Source of the DNA: Cladopsammia gracilis
Lineage: Eukaryota; Cnidaria; Anthozoa; Scleractinia; Dendrophylliidae
DNA: 64,000 bases
NCBI GenBank assembly: GCA_022457155.1
Contig: JAJGOT010000413.1
Coordinates: 230,001 to 294,000 of the forward strand
Direction: 5' to 3'
The stretch's first letter is position 1; each line of letters starts with the position of its first letter. Below the pieces are notes generated by a model that saw only the letters and a list, made by a program, of their open reading frames with translations, made no database searches and was not told the DNA's origin. Positions 36,401 through 51,400 of this stretch are shown here, in pieces. Position numbers and translations under genes: made by a program.

Positions 36401-39400
36401 CTTCAGATTAGAGGAATCACAATAGTTTTGCAGGCCTATGATATTGAGGAAAAGCTAGGCAAAGATAGACTAGCTGTCAAACCAAGCAAGGCATTCCATT
36501 TTTTTTTCAAACCATGTTTTGGAAGTGATAACTTTTCTATCAATGCGTAGCATTCAATTTGTTGTATCATGGCTAAAAACTGTCAGTGGTGACATTTGGT
36601 TGTCAAGCAAATATTTGGAGACACATTTGATTTTATCATGAACCTTAGAGTGGTTGTGTGCAAAACTATATTATTTATTGCACAGGGACGTCACAAGAAA
36701 TCATTGTTGTAGTCTGCCGCCTCAGTTAGTGTCTGAACTCTTGTATGCATATCCTTCAAAGGCTTTCCAGTCGGTTATTTAAGATGAAGTAATATGGGCA
36801 ACAAAATCGTGCAACTTGTCGCACAACAATGTTGTGTTGCAGGTTGCAGCCCCGATGTTGCACGTATACTGCCTACGTGCACAGCAAATTTTCATGTTGC
36901 AGAAAGTAGACATTGCTTCACTTTCTGCAACATGAATAGTTGCTGTGTGCATAGGTGGTAATATGCGCAACATCAGGGCTGCAACCTGCAACGCAACTGT
37001 GTTGCGTGACAATTTGCACGATTTTGTTGCCCATATTACTTCTCCTTTAAACCCTGTTGCTTTTTGTCCTTGGCTTTGTTGTTTTTTATAGGTTACCAAA
37101 TATGCAGTTGTTAGCTGGTATTCTGGTGTCACTGACACAGAAATTCTCCACCCCTGTAGATGATGTTCATGTGGACTCATCTGAGTAAGTAACTTCAAAT
37201 TGGCTTCATAATTAGACCAAAGCTGAAAGCTAAAAGGTAAAGTCACACACAGGTGGTTCACTCAGCTGGAGCTTGACCCAGTCTCATTAGCATGAAGCAA
37301 CTAGGAGTACTGCTACTTCACCCTGGATGGGGTGCTAGTCCATCGCAGGGTTATCCCAGTCCAGCTACCCATGTATGCACCTGGGTGGAGAGAGACAATG
37401 TGGAGTAAAGTGTTTTTATTTAAGGAAACAACAGGACAGCCAAGAACACGCCTTGAGCCACAGACCTTTGAATATTTAATCTGAAGTCCAATATGCTAAC
37501 CACTATACCACTGCACTTCAACAGACCAAAGCTGTTAGCCTTGACAATATTTTTCAGTAACACCATTTTTTTATATATCTTAGAGGCCCATCCCCTGATG
37601 AATTCTCTCAAGATGCTGAGACTCTCCTTATCCAGATGCAGGAAGTTTACTTAAAGTCAACCTTTGATGAGGTCTTATGTACATTCTTTCCTTTTCGTAC
37701 TATGTTGCAGTCAAACCCTGCTAAGACATCATTGGAACCACAAAATTGTCTGTATTTAACATGGTTTCTGTATAAGTGGGGTAATTTAAATACTTTTAAT
37801 TTTAATTTTTTAGTCTTTAATTCCTTCAGGACAAACAAAACTGTCCATGGACAACTGCTAAATCAATACATGCATTGTTGTTTAACATCAATGCATGCAA
37901 TGATGAATCAGTTGTCCATAAAGCAAGGTTTGACAGTTTATCCCCAGTCAAACATCATAGATTATACTTAATCAGTATCAATGTATTTTTGTTTAACAAC
38001 AAGGTATCCATTAATGAAGCAGTTTCTGAGTTGTCTATAAAGCAAGGTTTGACAGTTTACTCCCATTTAAACATCTTAATAGACTTAAACAGTGTTGGCA
38101 TCAGATGTGGTACTGACATCAGTTGTTGTACATTCTGGACGTTCTTACTCAGGAACAGTGGAATCTGGTGCGATGGTGTGAGAGGTGCTGATGTAGTCTC
38201 TCTATGTTCCCAAGCGCTCAGTCTGGTGATTCGATTTTTTTGGAAAGCTCAAAATGAATTGTGCTTCAGTCAAAAATGACTGATGAAAGCAATCAACATT
38301 GCATTTTGTTCTTGTTTTGGTGTAGTTGTAGATATTTGGCTTAGGTATCTGTATTTTTTTGTGTTAACAACAACAACAACAACAAACACCAAAAAATGCA
38401 ATCATCTTCATAAGAAGAAATTCGACCTAAATATTCTTCACTGCAGTAATGTTGCACCTCCATCTCCATCATTTATATTGGCTGATAAAGTCATTCTCTT
38501 TAACGAAGTATTGGTTTTATAGATATTCAAAACATCAATTGTTTATCTCTCTAAATGTTAATGCAGGTTAACTGTCAGTGGTGGAGTGGTGGATTTGGAG
38601 ACCAAATGGAAAGGAAGACATCGAGTCAATCCAATTACAACAGAAAGATTGAATCTCTTTGTACCTTGTTGTGTGATAGACTGTCTCAAACAGCCTCTTT
38701 ACTGTGTGAAAGCCTTGACTTTCAGGTAGAGAGGACACTATTGTGATGAAGTGTACAATATCTCAAAACTGAATTCCCAAATTATGACATCATAAATGGT
38801 CTTGAAGGAAACTTTAACAACCCTATCATAAGCTTATCTATAATTTGTTTCAGAGACTAAGACCATTAAATTTTAATGTTTAATTGTTCTGACATGTACA
38901 TAAGCTGTAAGAAACCATTTCGAGCCTCCTTAAGCTATGTGCAAAAACTCACTTTTTCTTGTCGCCTGAAGACAAAAGTTGGTCAAATGTGGCACCTGGG
39001 CACTGCTAAAGTACAGCCCTGAAAAAAATAAAGTGAATTGTAATTGTGCATTCTATGATATTAAGTTGTGCATCGATGTCAATAGTTTTAGGAGTAAGCT
39101 TAGAGGGGTGCTTTTAGACAAATTTAAGAGGGAGGAATGATATCCTAATGATTTGTAATTGTAACTTTAAATAATTTGTATATGTTTTTATTTTTTATCT
39201 TTTTCTTTGTATTTGGCACTGAAAAGCCCCTTTGGGGAAGTGGTCAATAAATGTATGTATGTATGTATGTATGTATGTATGTCATAACATTTGTTGTATC
39301 TTAGTCTTTAGGAGGTATGTCTAAGGATCGCTTGGTGTCATTTGGTGGAAAGATTGAAGGTCTTGTCAGGTTCTGTAGCTTTACATGTCAGGTCATCGTT

Positions 39401-42400
39401 TACCTTTTAAAGAGCAACTCTTTAACCCAGGAAGAAGTGCGAAATCTACCTGTAAACAGAAAACTTGGGGTGAGTGAAGGGGCATTGTCACTTTGCATGT
39501 TGTCAGCATCAGGTTACTGCATCAGTTGAGTTGTGGCCAGAGTACCAATTAATCTTAGCAACTGGTTTCTATTTCATTTGCCGTTAACTTGTCACATATA
39601 TTTCCACATGCATCTTTCAGGTGCAATTTGCATCAAAGTGTAAATTTAACTTAATTCCCTTTGGAAAATATTGAATGGTCAACCAGGATCCATCAGAATA
39701 CTTAAAACTTTGAACTGCATTACATGGCTCAATATTTTACTACAGACAGACGAAAGGTTTTAAGGGCCTGATATTCACTGTCTCTGGTAAAAAAAAAAAA
39801 CATGGAATCAGTGCAGTTGAATAACTTGTTTTCACGAAACAACTATAATTGTTGCAGAATGTGTTTAAGAAAGTGGCGAATGGTGTGAGTGAGATCAGTG
39901 TCTCCCATGACCTTGAACTAACAACAAGGATGGAAGTTCTTACCGGGATCATTACAGAACTGGAAAGAGTATTCACTATGTTACCTGTAAGTAGATACAG
40001 TGGAACCTCTTCTTTGGGACACCTCCATTAAGGGGACACTTCTCCTGGACCACACTCATATAATAGGGATATCTCTATTTAAGGGACACCTCTATTAAAG
40101 GGAAAACTTGTCCTGTTCCCGGCCGCCAAAACGCTCATTAAGTCTTTGTAATAATATTCTCACCTCTATTAAAGGGACACCTGTATTAAGGGGACACTTC
40201 TCCTGGATCTGGTCCTGGCCGGCAAAACGCTCATGTAATTTTTGTAATAATTATTACCTCTATTTCGGGAACTCTTCTCCTGGTCCCGATGGTGTCCCCA
40301 AATGGAGGTTCCTCTATACAATGCAGATAAGTTAGTGATCAACTTCCTTCTGTTTGCCAAAGTTCTGGCTAGGCTTTAAAGCTAACATGGTAACCTTAGA
40401 TACCTTTTGATATCTTTGCAGTCATGTCTCCAACATAAATTGTGAGACAAAGAAACAGATCAGTTAGGTTTAGAATTTTAGCAAATAACACATGACCTAT
40501 TCAAATAGTTTTATTGTTAAGAAAAGGTACAAAAAGACACAGTACAGGCTAATGAGTCATCATTTCCAACTTTAATGTAGCTATACTCTAAGGGATATTC
40601 CCAAAATGTTCTAACAGTATTCTACTTAGTAACTACTGACAATTATCTTGTTTTGTTTCCAGGAAAAAGTGAACTCTCCTGAGCAGTTTGTTGGGATGCT
40701 GATAAGAGAAAAAACGCCTAGTTCATTACTGAATGAGGTTGTTGCTATTTACAGCGGAGAGGTAAAAACTATGCTTTATGTTTCTGTCATTTGAATAAGG
40801 ACTCCATGCAACAAGAATGGTGATGTCCAGGACATCAGGGCAGCTCCTGGAAGTTGTATGATTATCTTTTGATGCATGTTGACATCTTCAGGTCAAGCTG
40901 CAGATGTGAAAACAAGCATTTTTCTGCCCATATTAGAGACTTCCAGGTGCCAACTTAATTTTCTGAGACGTCAATGGTCTCATTGCTTAACTTTTCTAAT
41001 GAATGGATCATTGACAGCAGTTTCCGGTCTCAGAATTGATGGGCTTCAATACTTTGCACAAAGAATTGGATAACAAAACGTTCACTGTAGAGGTCTGTTA
41101 AAAGAGACGGTCATACTTTCTATCCACAGACACATTTTGTAGGCTTTAAATCTCCAAAGAAGATATTCAGTTCTGGCCCCAGTAACACTCAAACAACATG
41201 AACCTTCCTTAAAATCTAGACACATAACCCTGGTCCAAACGGTGTCACATACAGGTTGTTCAACTGTGTTCATTTTTTGTCTTTTGAATGGTGAATTGCA
41301 TCATAACCTAGGTTCTCGCATGTCATTCTGGTGAAACGGTTGACTTATCAGTAGTTCACTTCTTCCCTTCTAATGTAATAATGTTGAATGGCACATAGGA
41401 TACGAACAAAATCCTTCCAACCCCACAGGCATGGAGTGCCAGGTGTTTTCCACAGTTGCGCCCCAAGTTATTTTTAGGTCCCCACGTTTCCTCCTGCACT
41501 CAGGTATCCACCAGACACAGGTGTTCATGACAATGCAATTTGCGTCATGTGATTGCTGAGGTACATGGCCAATTCATTTCCATTGTCTCCAGGCGATAAT
41601 GGAGTGAAAGGGAACCTTAGAGACCTGTATCAGAATGTACTGTAGATTTGAGTTTTATTTTACATTTTTCATTAGTGGGGACAGGCTGCATCAGGCAACT
41701 GTAGTCGCCTCGACATCACAGAGAGAAGTTTTCTGAACCAAAGCATAAGTGTGGTCTCACTCGACGAAAGGGATGGCTTTGATGATTTTGAGTCTGATCT
41801 ATCATCAAGTGACGAGGTCACAGCTATTCCTGGATCACACAGTCAGTCCCAGAAGAAAACTGTTAAGTCTGGTAAGTTCGTGGTAACTAGAAATTAGAGA
41901 AAACCACTACTATTGCATCTAAATATATAACTTTTTTCCATAGCTCTATAATTCAAAAGCTTTCGACAGAACCAAGTTAGCCAAGGGGTGAGATGGGCAA
42001 AGTTACCACAAAAAGGGAATAGGTTTGATGTGATTGGTTTCTCTGAAGATTTTCAAAGTAAAAGTGTTTACGGTTAGACTTTCTGTAGTCTTTAGGAAAA
42101 CATTTTGTTCAAATTGTCATTATTTTGCTTCAATGAATTGTCACGCAGGGGGAAACTCTTGTTGTGTTGGTTGATATGTGCAATGAAATACCAGTTAGCC
42201 ATGCACTAGACTGTCCACTCTATATGCTCAAAGAATGGAGCATAGTCTTCAAGTGGCATAATTTTGTGTTGTTAAGCCCTGGCCAGACAGAGATGCAAGT
42301 CAACCAAATTTTGTAACAGACTTATGTCGGGTTACCAAAGAAACTCACAAGTAGACATAAGTTGCTTGAAATTTGCCCAAAAGCCATTGCAGTAGTCTTT

Positions 42401-45400
42401 TGTGCATGCTCTTACCAGTCATAAATACTGTGAGCACCCACTTCAACTTGCTTGTTGCATTGTGTGGCCTAATGATGAAAAATCTGCATTGACTTGCGTG
42501 TTAGAGGTTTCAGTTTAGTGTCATAAAACCAAAACCAAAGCAATTACTCTGGCCTATAACAACAGAGGCAGTCCTTTTAATGAACCAATCAGTATTCGAA
42601 GCAAATACGCGTTGCCAGCACCAAGCGCAGGAAAATGCGTGCGAGCAAGTCGCAGTTGGTTTTGGTTTTACTTTTGGCCGGTTGAGAAAGTGATCCGAGA
42701 TGTTTTAGCCAATCATAAAGCATAGCAATGCAAAAACAATGCAATCGCTAAATAACTTTTGACACAATTTAAAAATGCTCTAATTTGAGGAACATCAAAG
42801 TGGATACAAGTCATCACAAGTCATAATAAATGCACAATAAAGAGTGGCCAAAGTGAGTCGCAAGCCAATGCAAGCTTTTAACTTGCATTTAGTTATACCT
42901 TAATTTGACCAGGGCTTTACTCCAGTGAATCATGTATCATTTATCCACTGACTGTCACTCAAATTTCTCTACAGTGCACTCTACACTTAGAGACTGCTGT
43001 GCAAGGTTTCTGTGCAAGTGGTCCATGCATTATGGAAGTAATCCTCACCCAAAGGAAATCAAAGAAAAGGTTGTTGACTTCCTGAGGTCAGAGGTAAAGT
43101 TGAAAACATGTTCATTTATTTGTTTTGGATTGTTTAGAAAATAATAAGAATGTTGTGATTGTTTAGAAGTGAACTGTGCCCTCATGTTGAGTTGTCTTCT
43201 GGTAAACTGTCAAGAAAGCGTAGCAAAATGCTGGAAGGTGTCGTTGATGGACTAACACTCCTTGTATTGTGGACAGATAGCGGTTAACAGTATCATTCAG
43301 TTTTGTCTTGTTTTCTTATTCTGCAGGAATTTAATGTCTCTAAAGAAGGAGATCTAAAGTTGGTATGTACTTTCACCCTTTGCTATCTTACAGTCGTACA
43401 AGCATCATGCAACAATAGGGTGAATATGGTGCAATTTGATACCTTTTCTGTACGATTGAGAAATCTCTTATTTGATGTTCAAGATGATTTGGTCACTAAC
43501 TTCTTTCCTTTTGTTTTTCACAGTACTTTACAGTAGCCTTTGCCTTGGCATCCAGCAGTAGCCCTCTGCCAAGTTGTTACCTAGAAGTTCTCCTGGATGT
43601 GTTTCGGTATTTGCATTTAAATATGATTTTCTTTATTACTTAGAGTTTTCATGTCAGTTAAACAGGATACTGCAGACGTTCAAATTGTTTTAAGTATTCC
43701 TTCTCGTGAAATAACAAGTGTAATGACACTATTCGTTGTGTTGGCTTTCAGCTATGTTTTTATTTATCAATTAAGTTACAAATGTTTTCCTTTGTATAAG
43801 ATAACCTTGAGATTAAAAATAATTCTCGGATTCTCGTCATTTTTGTTACTTAGCCTAGTGGGGTTTCTCAATTGCCTAAATGATTGTTATTTTAGATGAG
43901 CCACAAGTCTTGTCAAGACATGGCTTCAACACATCTTCATACACCACAAGAAGGAATAAAAAGAGATAAAAAGATAGTAGCGTGATTCGTTTTTGTATTG
44001 ATTTTACAAAGATAAAGATTGTCACTGTTGGGAAATCAACTCAAAGCCCCTGTACATCCCAATAAGGCCAAACATTTAACATGTATGTTGTGCCATATCT
44101 GTTCGCAAACTGTTTACCGATGTGGCAGCCATATTGAATTTGCCTTCTGGGCAATTAATTTCAATGGTCACTATGGATGCCCGGGGGGGGGGGGGGCAAA
44201 TTCAATACAGCTGCCATATATGTAACACGGTGTATAATCAATCATTGACCAAAATCCCATTTCCTCATTGTGTAGAAAAGCCATGTCAAAGTATAGGAAG
44301 GATCAGAAGGTCTGTTGTCAAGGCCTCAGACTTTTGATGGAGCTTACCCGCCATCTGAGTAACCAGGAAAGCCCAGATTCAGATCTTCAGACATCAAGAG
44401 AGATTGCCGCACATATTTTGAAGGCATTTTGGTAAGAATGAAGTAGTATTTATCTAAGACAGCTGTCAGACATTCACAGGTCAGGTGTGTTTAACAGGTG
44501 CTAATGTGATTTAGCATATACTCTTTTGCTTGGTTCTGTCAATACTGTCCTGTGTAACCTGTGTGACGTTTTTAGCCTTAACTGCTTCAGTTCTACTCAG
44601 TGACAGTTGAGCATTTCGTCTCCTTGTATACGGCGTGATTGTTCATTGCAGGTAGCCGCCAGAATTTTGTTAGGCGTTTCTGGGTTGAGGGAGGTTCTGT
44701 GAAGTAAAGTGTTAAGACTGAGACCACGGCATAATGGGGAATGTTCTTATGTACATTTTTTAAGTATGAGATGCTATAGAACAAGACGTTCATCACTTTT
44801 ATTTTTAAATTTCATTTTTTTTGCAGGAGTTTAAAGGACACGCAGTATAGTCCAGTTGTAAGGCTACAGATGGCAAAATGCATGGAAACCTTTTTAAAGG
44901 TGCATACATTTTAATGCTTTTTGATCCTAACAACATTACCTTGCTTGGGTTTTTCTTTGCCTCATGCTCGTGACATGCTGAGCATTACATCTTTGTCCCT
45001 GATCCTAGCAGTATGCAGGGTGTGTCACATATGAACCTAGTAAATGACCTAGATCACCACTTGTCTGCCAGAAGTGCAGATAGTTAGTGTTCCCTTGGGT
45101 TTCCAAAGGGTTATGGGTTTGATTCCCAACAGGGAACATCTCATTCTCGAGACATAATGAACATTTCATCATTATCAACATTCCCTTGTGTTTAAAATAT
45201 ATTTTTTTTTCTGAACCATAACTTTAGGTGGATCCTGAAGAGAGGTGGTGTGGTATGAAACAAGTTAAGAAAGATAGGGCTGGAGGTATGGTTTCTCTCT
45301 GACTTCTTTGATAAAGTGGTTTTTGGATGCCTCTTAAAAGGAGCTTGAACAGTTTTGTTTTTTCTCTAGTTTCAGCTGATGATCAAAGCTCTGTAATATG

Positions 45401-48400
45401 AAGAAAGGACTTGTGAAATGCGCCTTACCAATTTCGCTTCTTGAAATACACACAAGCTACCTTTATCCCATATACCTTTATCATAATTAGAGTATGCAGA
45501 CAGGTCCCACATAGCCCTCGTAGCCCACAAAACCCACATAGTGAGCTGAGGTTAGACATGCCAGATTTTTGGTGGTCTAAGGCCAGATCACAGATAAAAG
45601 CGACACAAGTACACCCCTTAGCCCTGAGTACAGATTTCCGTATGAGATGTTTCGTCCTTCAAGCTTGGTGCCTTCTTTTTTAGTTTCCATAAATCTTACT
45701 CTCTTTTCAGCTGCACTCGAGTCTGCCTTTCTCTCCATGAGCAAGGAATTCCCCAAGCTTCTTGGTGACTCTAGTCACATGTTGAGAACATACATGGCTT
45801 CTGCCATCAGTGTGTTGTTTGTCAGACATGTCACAGAAACCTCTGCTGTCCCTGCTTCTCGTGATCATCAGTACAAGATGTTTGAACATGTGGCACAGAT
45901 CCTTGTGCAGTCACTAACTGACACAGCGGCAGTAAGTTACTATCCTACTTGCATACATACATATAGTCGTCAGTGTCATAATGCAATGCCAATTCCCAAG
46001 CTTACTGCTAAGTCAATAAACTATGACATATGCAAATTATTAGTCCTTCATGTGAGATGGATCAGTAAGAAGTAGAAAAACAACTCCAACGTCAATTTAG
46101 GATGCTCAATTATTGCTTTTCATGCAAATTTTAGTTGGTAGTTCTTGGTGTTGTTGTTGGTTAGCTATTGTGTTGTGGTGTGGATATTATTTATTGTCTT
46201 TTGAATTTTTCTGTTTTACATCATTTGGTGCCTCCCCCCCCCCCCCCCCAAAAAAAAAGAAAAATAATAATAATAATAAATAAATAAAAATAAAAAATTA
46301 GGTGTGGGGAAATTGGGAGTTCAGACTATCCTGTTCTCCCCCAACTATCTGACTAGGCCAAAGTGATAAGGTTTCTTTTGAATCCAATAAAGGAATGTTT
46401 AAGTGAAGAGGAGAGTGAAGATGAAGGTGTAAACAGATCAAGCTCCATGTTGGCATGCCTCAAGCAAATTGCACTGATAAGTCCAATCTGTGAGAAGAGA
46501 GCTATTGCATTGCTTTTCCAAGCTGTCAAAGAACAGTTTTTGGACAAGGATTTAGTGAAGAAGGTAAATGTACCAGTGAATCTTACCTGTTTTTAGAAAC
46601 AATTTAAGAGCTGAAATACAAAAACAAAGCAGAGCTAAACTGTAGGACAGTCGTCAAAATGAACATAAACAAATAAGCAGCTCTTCCTATCATTGCGAAG
46701 CAATTTTGGGATTGATAGGTTTTCTATCTCCGAAATGAAAAGTGTTAAGGTACAGTGGCCTTTCATTCAGTGTAACAGAAACACACAGATACTTTATGTA
46801 TTATCTATGTACTACCACATGGGCCAACCCGTCCATTCATTGATCAGAAATTCTCAAAGTATGACTCTGAGCATTGCTGTTTACTTTTCAATATGTAACA
46901 AAATGGTTCTGCCGTTTTTAACTTGTTGAACGGTAATAGGAAATATTTTGTTGTTGTTGTTGATGTATCACCAGGTTCTTGCTCAGTTAGCTGATGAATT
47001 GGGTTACATATCAAGAGCAGCATATGTTAAAAGTCACCTGGAATTTGTCATCGATAACTGGCTAAATCATGGCTTCAAAATTACTGACTTTCCATATCAG
47101 ATGCTGGATTTTAAAACAGTTGCAGACTTTTTTCAGTGAGTACAATAATGTAATACTCCTTTTTGGACCAACATTATTTAACATGCAAAGTTGAATAGTA
47201 ATAAATAGGAAGATAAGCAGATGAATCATTTTTGTTGAATAGGCAGCAAATCGACTCTTGCCATAATACGAATACAAAAGAAGTCATTGATCTCAATCTT
47301 GTTGGTTTCAAAGAAATGTGCTAAAGTATATTTGAAGTATAAATTTACAGAATAATGCGTAGGTCTGCAAATTCTTGAATATGTTGTGTTCTCAATCAAC
47401 ACACGTCATCCTAACAGTACTATATTTCCATTTTCTAGACTGGCATGAAGTTTTTCTGCAGTTTTACATCCCTATTATTATTAGTATGATTCTATATTTA
47501 GCTTATATCATCTCTAAATGATTCTTATTCTAGTTTATATTAGACAATTATTTATATCATCATTCTTGATTGAATTAGGATATAACATTTTATTTTAGTG
47601 TAATTACTTATTCTTGATTGTAATGTGCATCTGATCATGTACTCGTGTATTTTGCGCAATATAAATTTTAAACTAGCAGTAATCACAGATCATGGAGACG
47701 CGTTCGAAGGAATTTCCGGCGGAAATGAGCCCCTGAAAAAAAACCAATAGGGGCGGCCATTTGGAAGACCGTCTACCAAAAAATCTCAAATTTGTCTCCA
47801 ACACGAAATTAGGATTGCGTTCTTCGAACGCGATTATTATTCTTAAGAACTTTTGTAAACACTTTTTCTCGGTTTATGTTAGACTAATTTTGAAATGGTC
47901 AGTGAAAATTGTTTTTAAACAAACGAAATTGATAACTCTTACTGACTAGTAATTTGGCATAAGCAGTAATGTTTTATTTAATACTGAGAAACTGAAAAAA
48001 TGGTGGTAAGGAAACTCCATTCGAGTGTTGTCCCATTTTGGAGGAATACCAATCACCCATGCTATTTTGTTGTTATCAGCTCATCAGACTGACTAACCAT
48101 GCTGTAAAAAGGTAAACAAAAAATTTCAGTAAGATATATTGGTAACCTTTCTTGGCTTAACATTTTATTTATATCTGTAGACATCATCACTCATCAATTC
48201 TGGCCAATCTCATATCAAGACCAGATACTGCCCAGAAATCTATTTCATTGTTAGCCAAACAAGTCGATCCAAGTGGTGACTGCAGTGCGTTCATCAGAGC
48301 CAGCTTCTGTTATATCACTGCATTTCTATTGCCCTGGTTCGCTGCGCAAAGCAGAACAGATGCAATGGACTTACAGTCGAGCGAGCAGCAGGTTAAGGTT

Positions 48401-51400
48401 GCACAAGCCACAAAGAGCCATGATTTTCTTGTGAGCATCCTCACTCAAGATGTGAGTACACTTTGTTTGAGTGTTTTAAAATTCGTCTTCCGCATGTGCT
48501 AGACCAAACTGTTAGCCAGGACACCATCTGAGTGCCCCATGGTGGCCAGCTGTTGGTAAAGTTCATGCTTTTATAATGACCAATTCTTAATGTCCCGCCG
48601 AAATATCGAAAGTTTGCTCGCCTAATTACTGTGCAATATGGCCAAATGCCACGAAATATACAACTAAATTGGATAAAAAGATTATATAAAGCAAAACAAA
48701 ACAAGTATTTTGGAGATAAAGTGCAGGATTTATACAAGGATGGAAGTGGATTACAGTTCGTTAAATTTGATTTCGTGACAGGCTGCCAAGAAATGAACAT
48801 TGGCATCGGGGTTGAACTTTCACCTTTTTGGCCGTTATTTTGTCTCTTTAGTTTACATCTCTTTGCTGTCATCACTTTTGTTTATTTTTTCCTTCCTTTT
48901 TGAAGATAATAAAGTGTGCTTCTGTCCACACTCATGAAAATATGATATATCAGCGGGGGTATTGTTCCTTAAGTGTTCATAGTATCAGAGCCTATTCATT
49001 CACCTTTACCTTTCGGAAATCTGACAGATGCACTGAACAGAGACACGTGGCACACTTGGCCTGCCAGAACTGTGACCTAGCATAGCAAGCCGGAGATGGC
49101 CCGTCTGTATTACGTCTCATCGTTTTGTAGGCTATGTTGACCCAAAATCAATAACAAACCATTCTTATTTGGCCATCTTGCCCAAAGACAGTAGTATTAT
49201 TTACCTTTTAGTGGTATTTTTCAGGTTGTTGACAAGATTATGGCAAAGAAGTTTGATGAACAGATTGTCAATCTTCTTCTGAGGATGTATGAACCAACAT
49301 CAGAAGGCTCTGATATTTCCCAGTTTACTAAGTAAGTATCTGTTATCGAAAGGGCAGTTGTAGTATTCATCTTGTCTCCTAATTCATGAGTTTTTCTTCG
49401 TCCACACTAGTTGTAACAACCCCGAATATTAAGTAGTTCATCTGAAATCTCACATATACAAATATCCAAATGAAATCCCGTGACTAACAATTTCTTTGTC
49501 TCATTTAATATTCATCATTCTGCCATTTTTGGCAGTGAAAATATGTAATTGAACTAACATGGAAAGTATTGGTCTTTTTTTGCATGTTTCTAATACAGAC
49601 ATAAAGGGGATAGTTTAATGAAAGTTATATTACGTTCTTCATTTTATTTCACACATACACAGACTTACAGTTAGTACAAACATAATTCTTCGTGCCACAT
49701 TTGCAGAAGTTTTACAGAAATTGTAGACCAGACACCAGACACCCAGGAAAACGTTGCTACTAAAAGACAAAAGTTTTCTTTGGAACGTTATTTTAAACAA
49801 AATTCAGTTAAATGAATTATGAACATTGCATTCTTCGTACTGGATCTAATCAGAGTACACCTTTGTTTCAATGAATATTGAGTCACGCAGCACAAGTGAT
49901 ACAAACAGGAACTCAAAAAATTAAGTTAACTCTATGCATGGTCAATGTTAAAGCAGAGAAAAACTCTTCAATTTCCTTACTAGCACTAACGCTAAGTAGG
50001 AAATTCATGGGTTGTTCTCAGAGTAAAATGAACTGATTTCCTGTTTACATCTTTGGTTTGTCAACCAGTTCAACCACTTAACCCTTTAACTCCCAGGAGT
50101 GCCAAAAATTCCAAATTTCATTTTGTAAAATATTGAAAAAAAAAATGGTACCATGCAGAAGTACTGCCGAAGAGGTTTCATTTGAATGGGCACATCATAG
50201 GATTTCATCAACAGACTCAAAAGTTAGAACAAATGGTACCATGCAAAAGTACTGCCGAAGAGGTTTCATTTGAATGGTCACACCATAGGATTTCGTCCAC
50301 AGACTCAAAAGTTAGAACAAATGGTACCATGCAAAAGTACTGCTGAAGAGGTTTCATTTGAATGGTCACCATAGGATTTCATCAACAGACTCAAAAGTTA
50401 GAACAAATGGTACCATGCAAAAGTACTGCTGAAGAGGTTTCATTTGAATGGTCACCATAGGATTTCATCAACAGACTCAAAAGTTAGAACAAATGGTACC
50501 ATGCAAAAGTACTGCCGAAGAGGTTTCTTTTGAGTGGTCACACCATGGGATTTCATCAACAGACCCAAAAGGTAGAACAAATGGTACCATGCAAATGTAC
50601 TGCCGAAGAGGTTTCTTTTGAGTGGTCACACCATGGAATTTGGTCGACAGACTCAAAAGTAAGAACAATGCTACATATCTCCATAGTTGACTCTGGGAGT
50701 GAAAGGATTAATACAATCAGTCCTGTTACACATATACAAAGAACCAAAAGATGTGATAAAAAAATTTCCATTTCAGTCTAGTTTGTTTTAGTGTGTCTAG
50801 TTTACTAGCTTTACTTAAACTGTCTTGACAGAGAGAGCGACCCAGAACCTGATCCTCCATTTTTCACCTCACATGCCATCAAGGCTACCTTTGGTTACCT
50901 CACAACTTGTCATTCTGGAGGAAAGTCCATTGTGTCAGTGCTCTGTAACTTCAAGGTATTTGTATTCAAATACTGGCCTACCTGCGGGCCTGTCTTGTAA
51001 ATTATATAATAGTTAACTAATAAAGACTTGTTATTGTTGTTATATTTTACATTGGATATTAATTTAAACTTCTTTACGCACTTCATGGTGCGCCCTCTCC
51101 TGAGCTTCACAAGGTTCTGCGAGGCACATATTTCTAATATATGTTTTAAACTGTTTCGTTTGATGTCAGTGTCCATGTAAATTCTTGTTTTAATAGGATA
51201 GCATCCAGAAAATCCTATTGATGCTCACATTTCGTATTTCTGAGACCCATCTTATTCACGAAAAGAGAAGAATCCTATCCATGTACAGACTCTTTGTGCT
51301 GCTACTTCTAAAAGACTTACCGCAAGGATTGGGGAACACTTGGGCCTTCTTTATCCGAGATGTGATTTATTCTTTGCTACGAATTATCAGCGAGAAAAAG

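Noticed and set aside
37636..38522. Overlapping plus-strand open frames of 111, 134 and 79 codons
   Set aside because: They start within ATM exon 18 or run through its intron across an imperfect duplication. None continues across good splice sites with family resemblance.
48441..48903. 144-codon minus and 90-codon plus open frames
   Set aside because: They overlap a dispersed repeat (family R1) whose other copy at 1129-1400 is not open.
50477..50781. Several short frames with repeated peptide motifs
   Set aside because: These are translations of the 88-bp minisatellite units.
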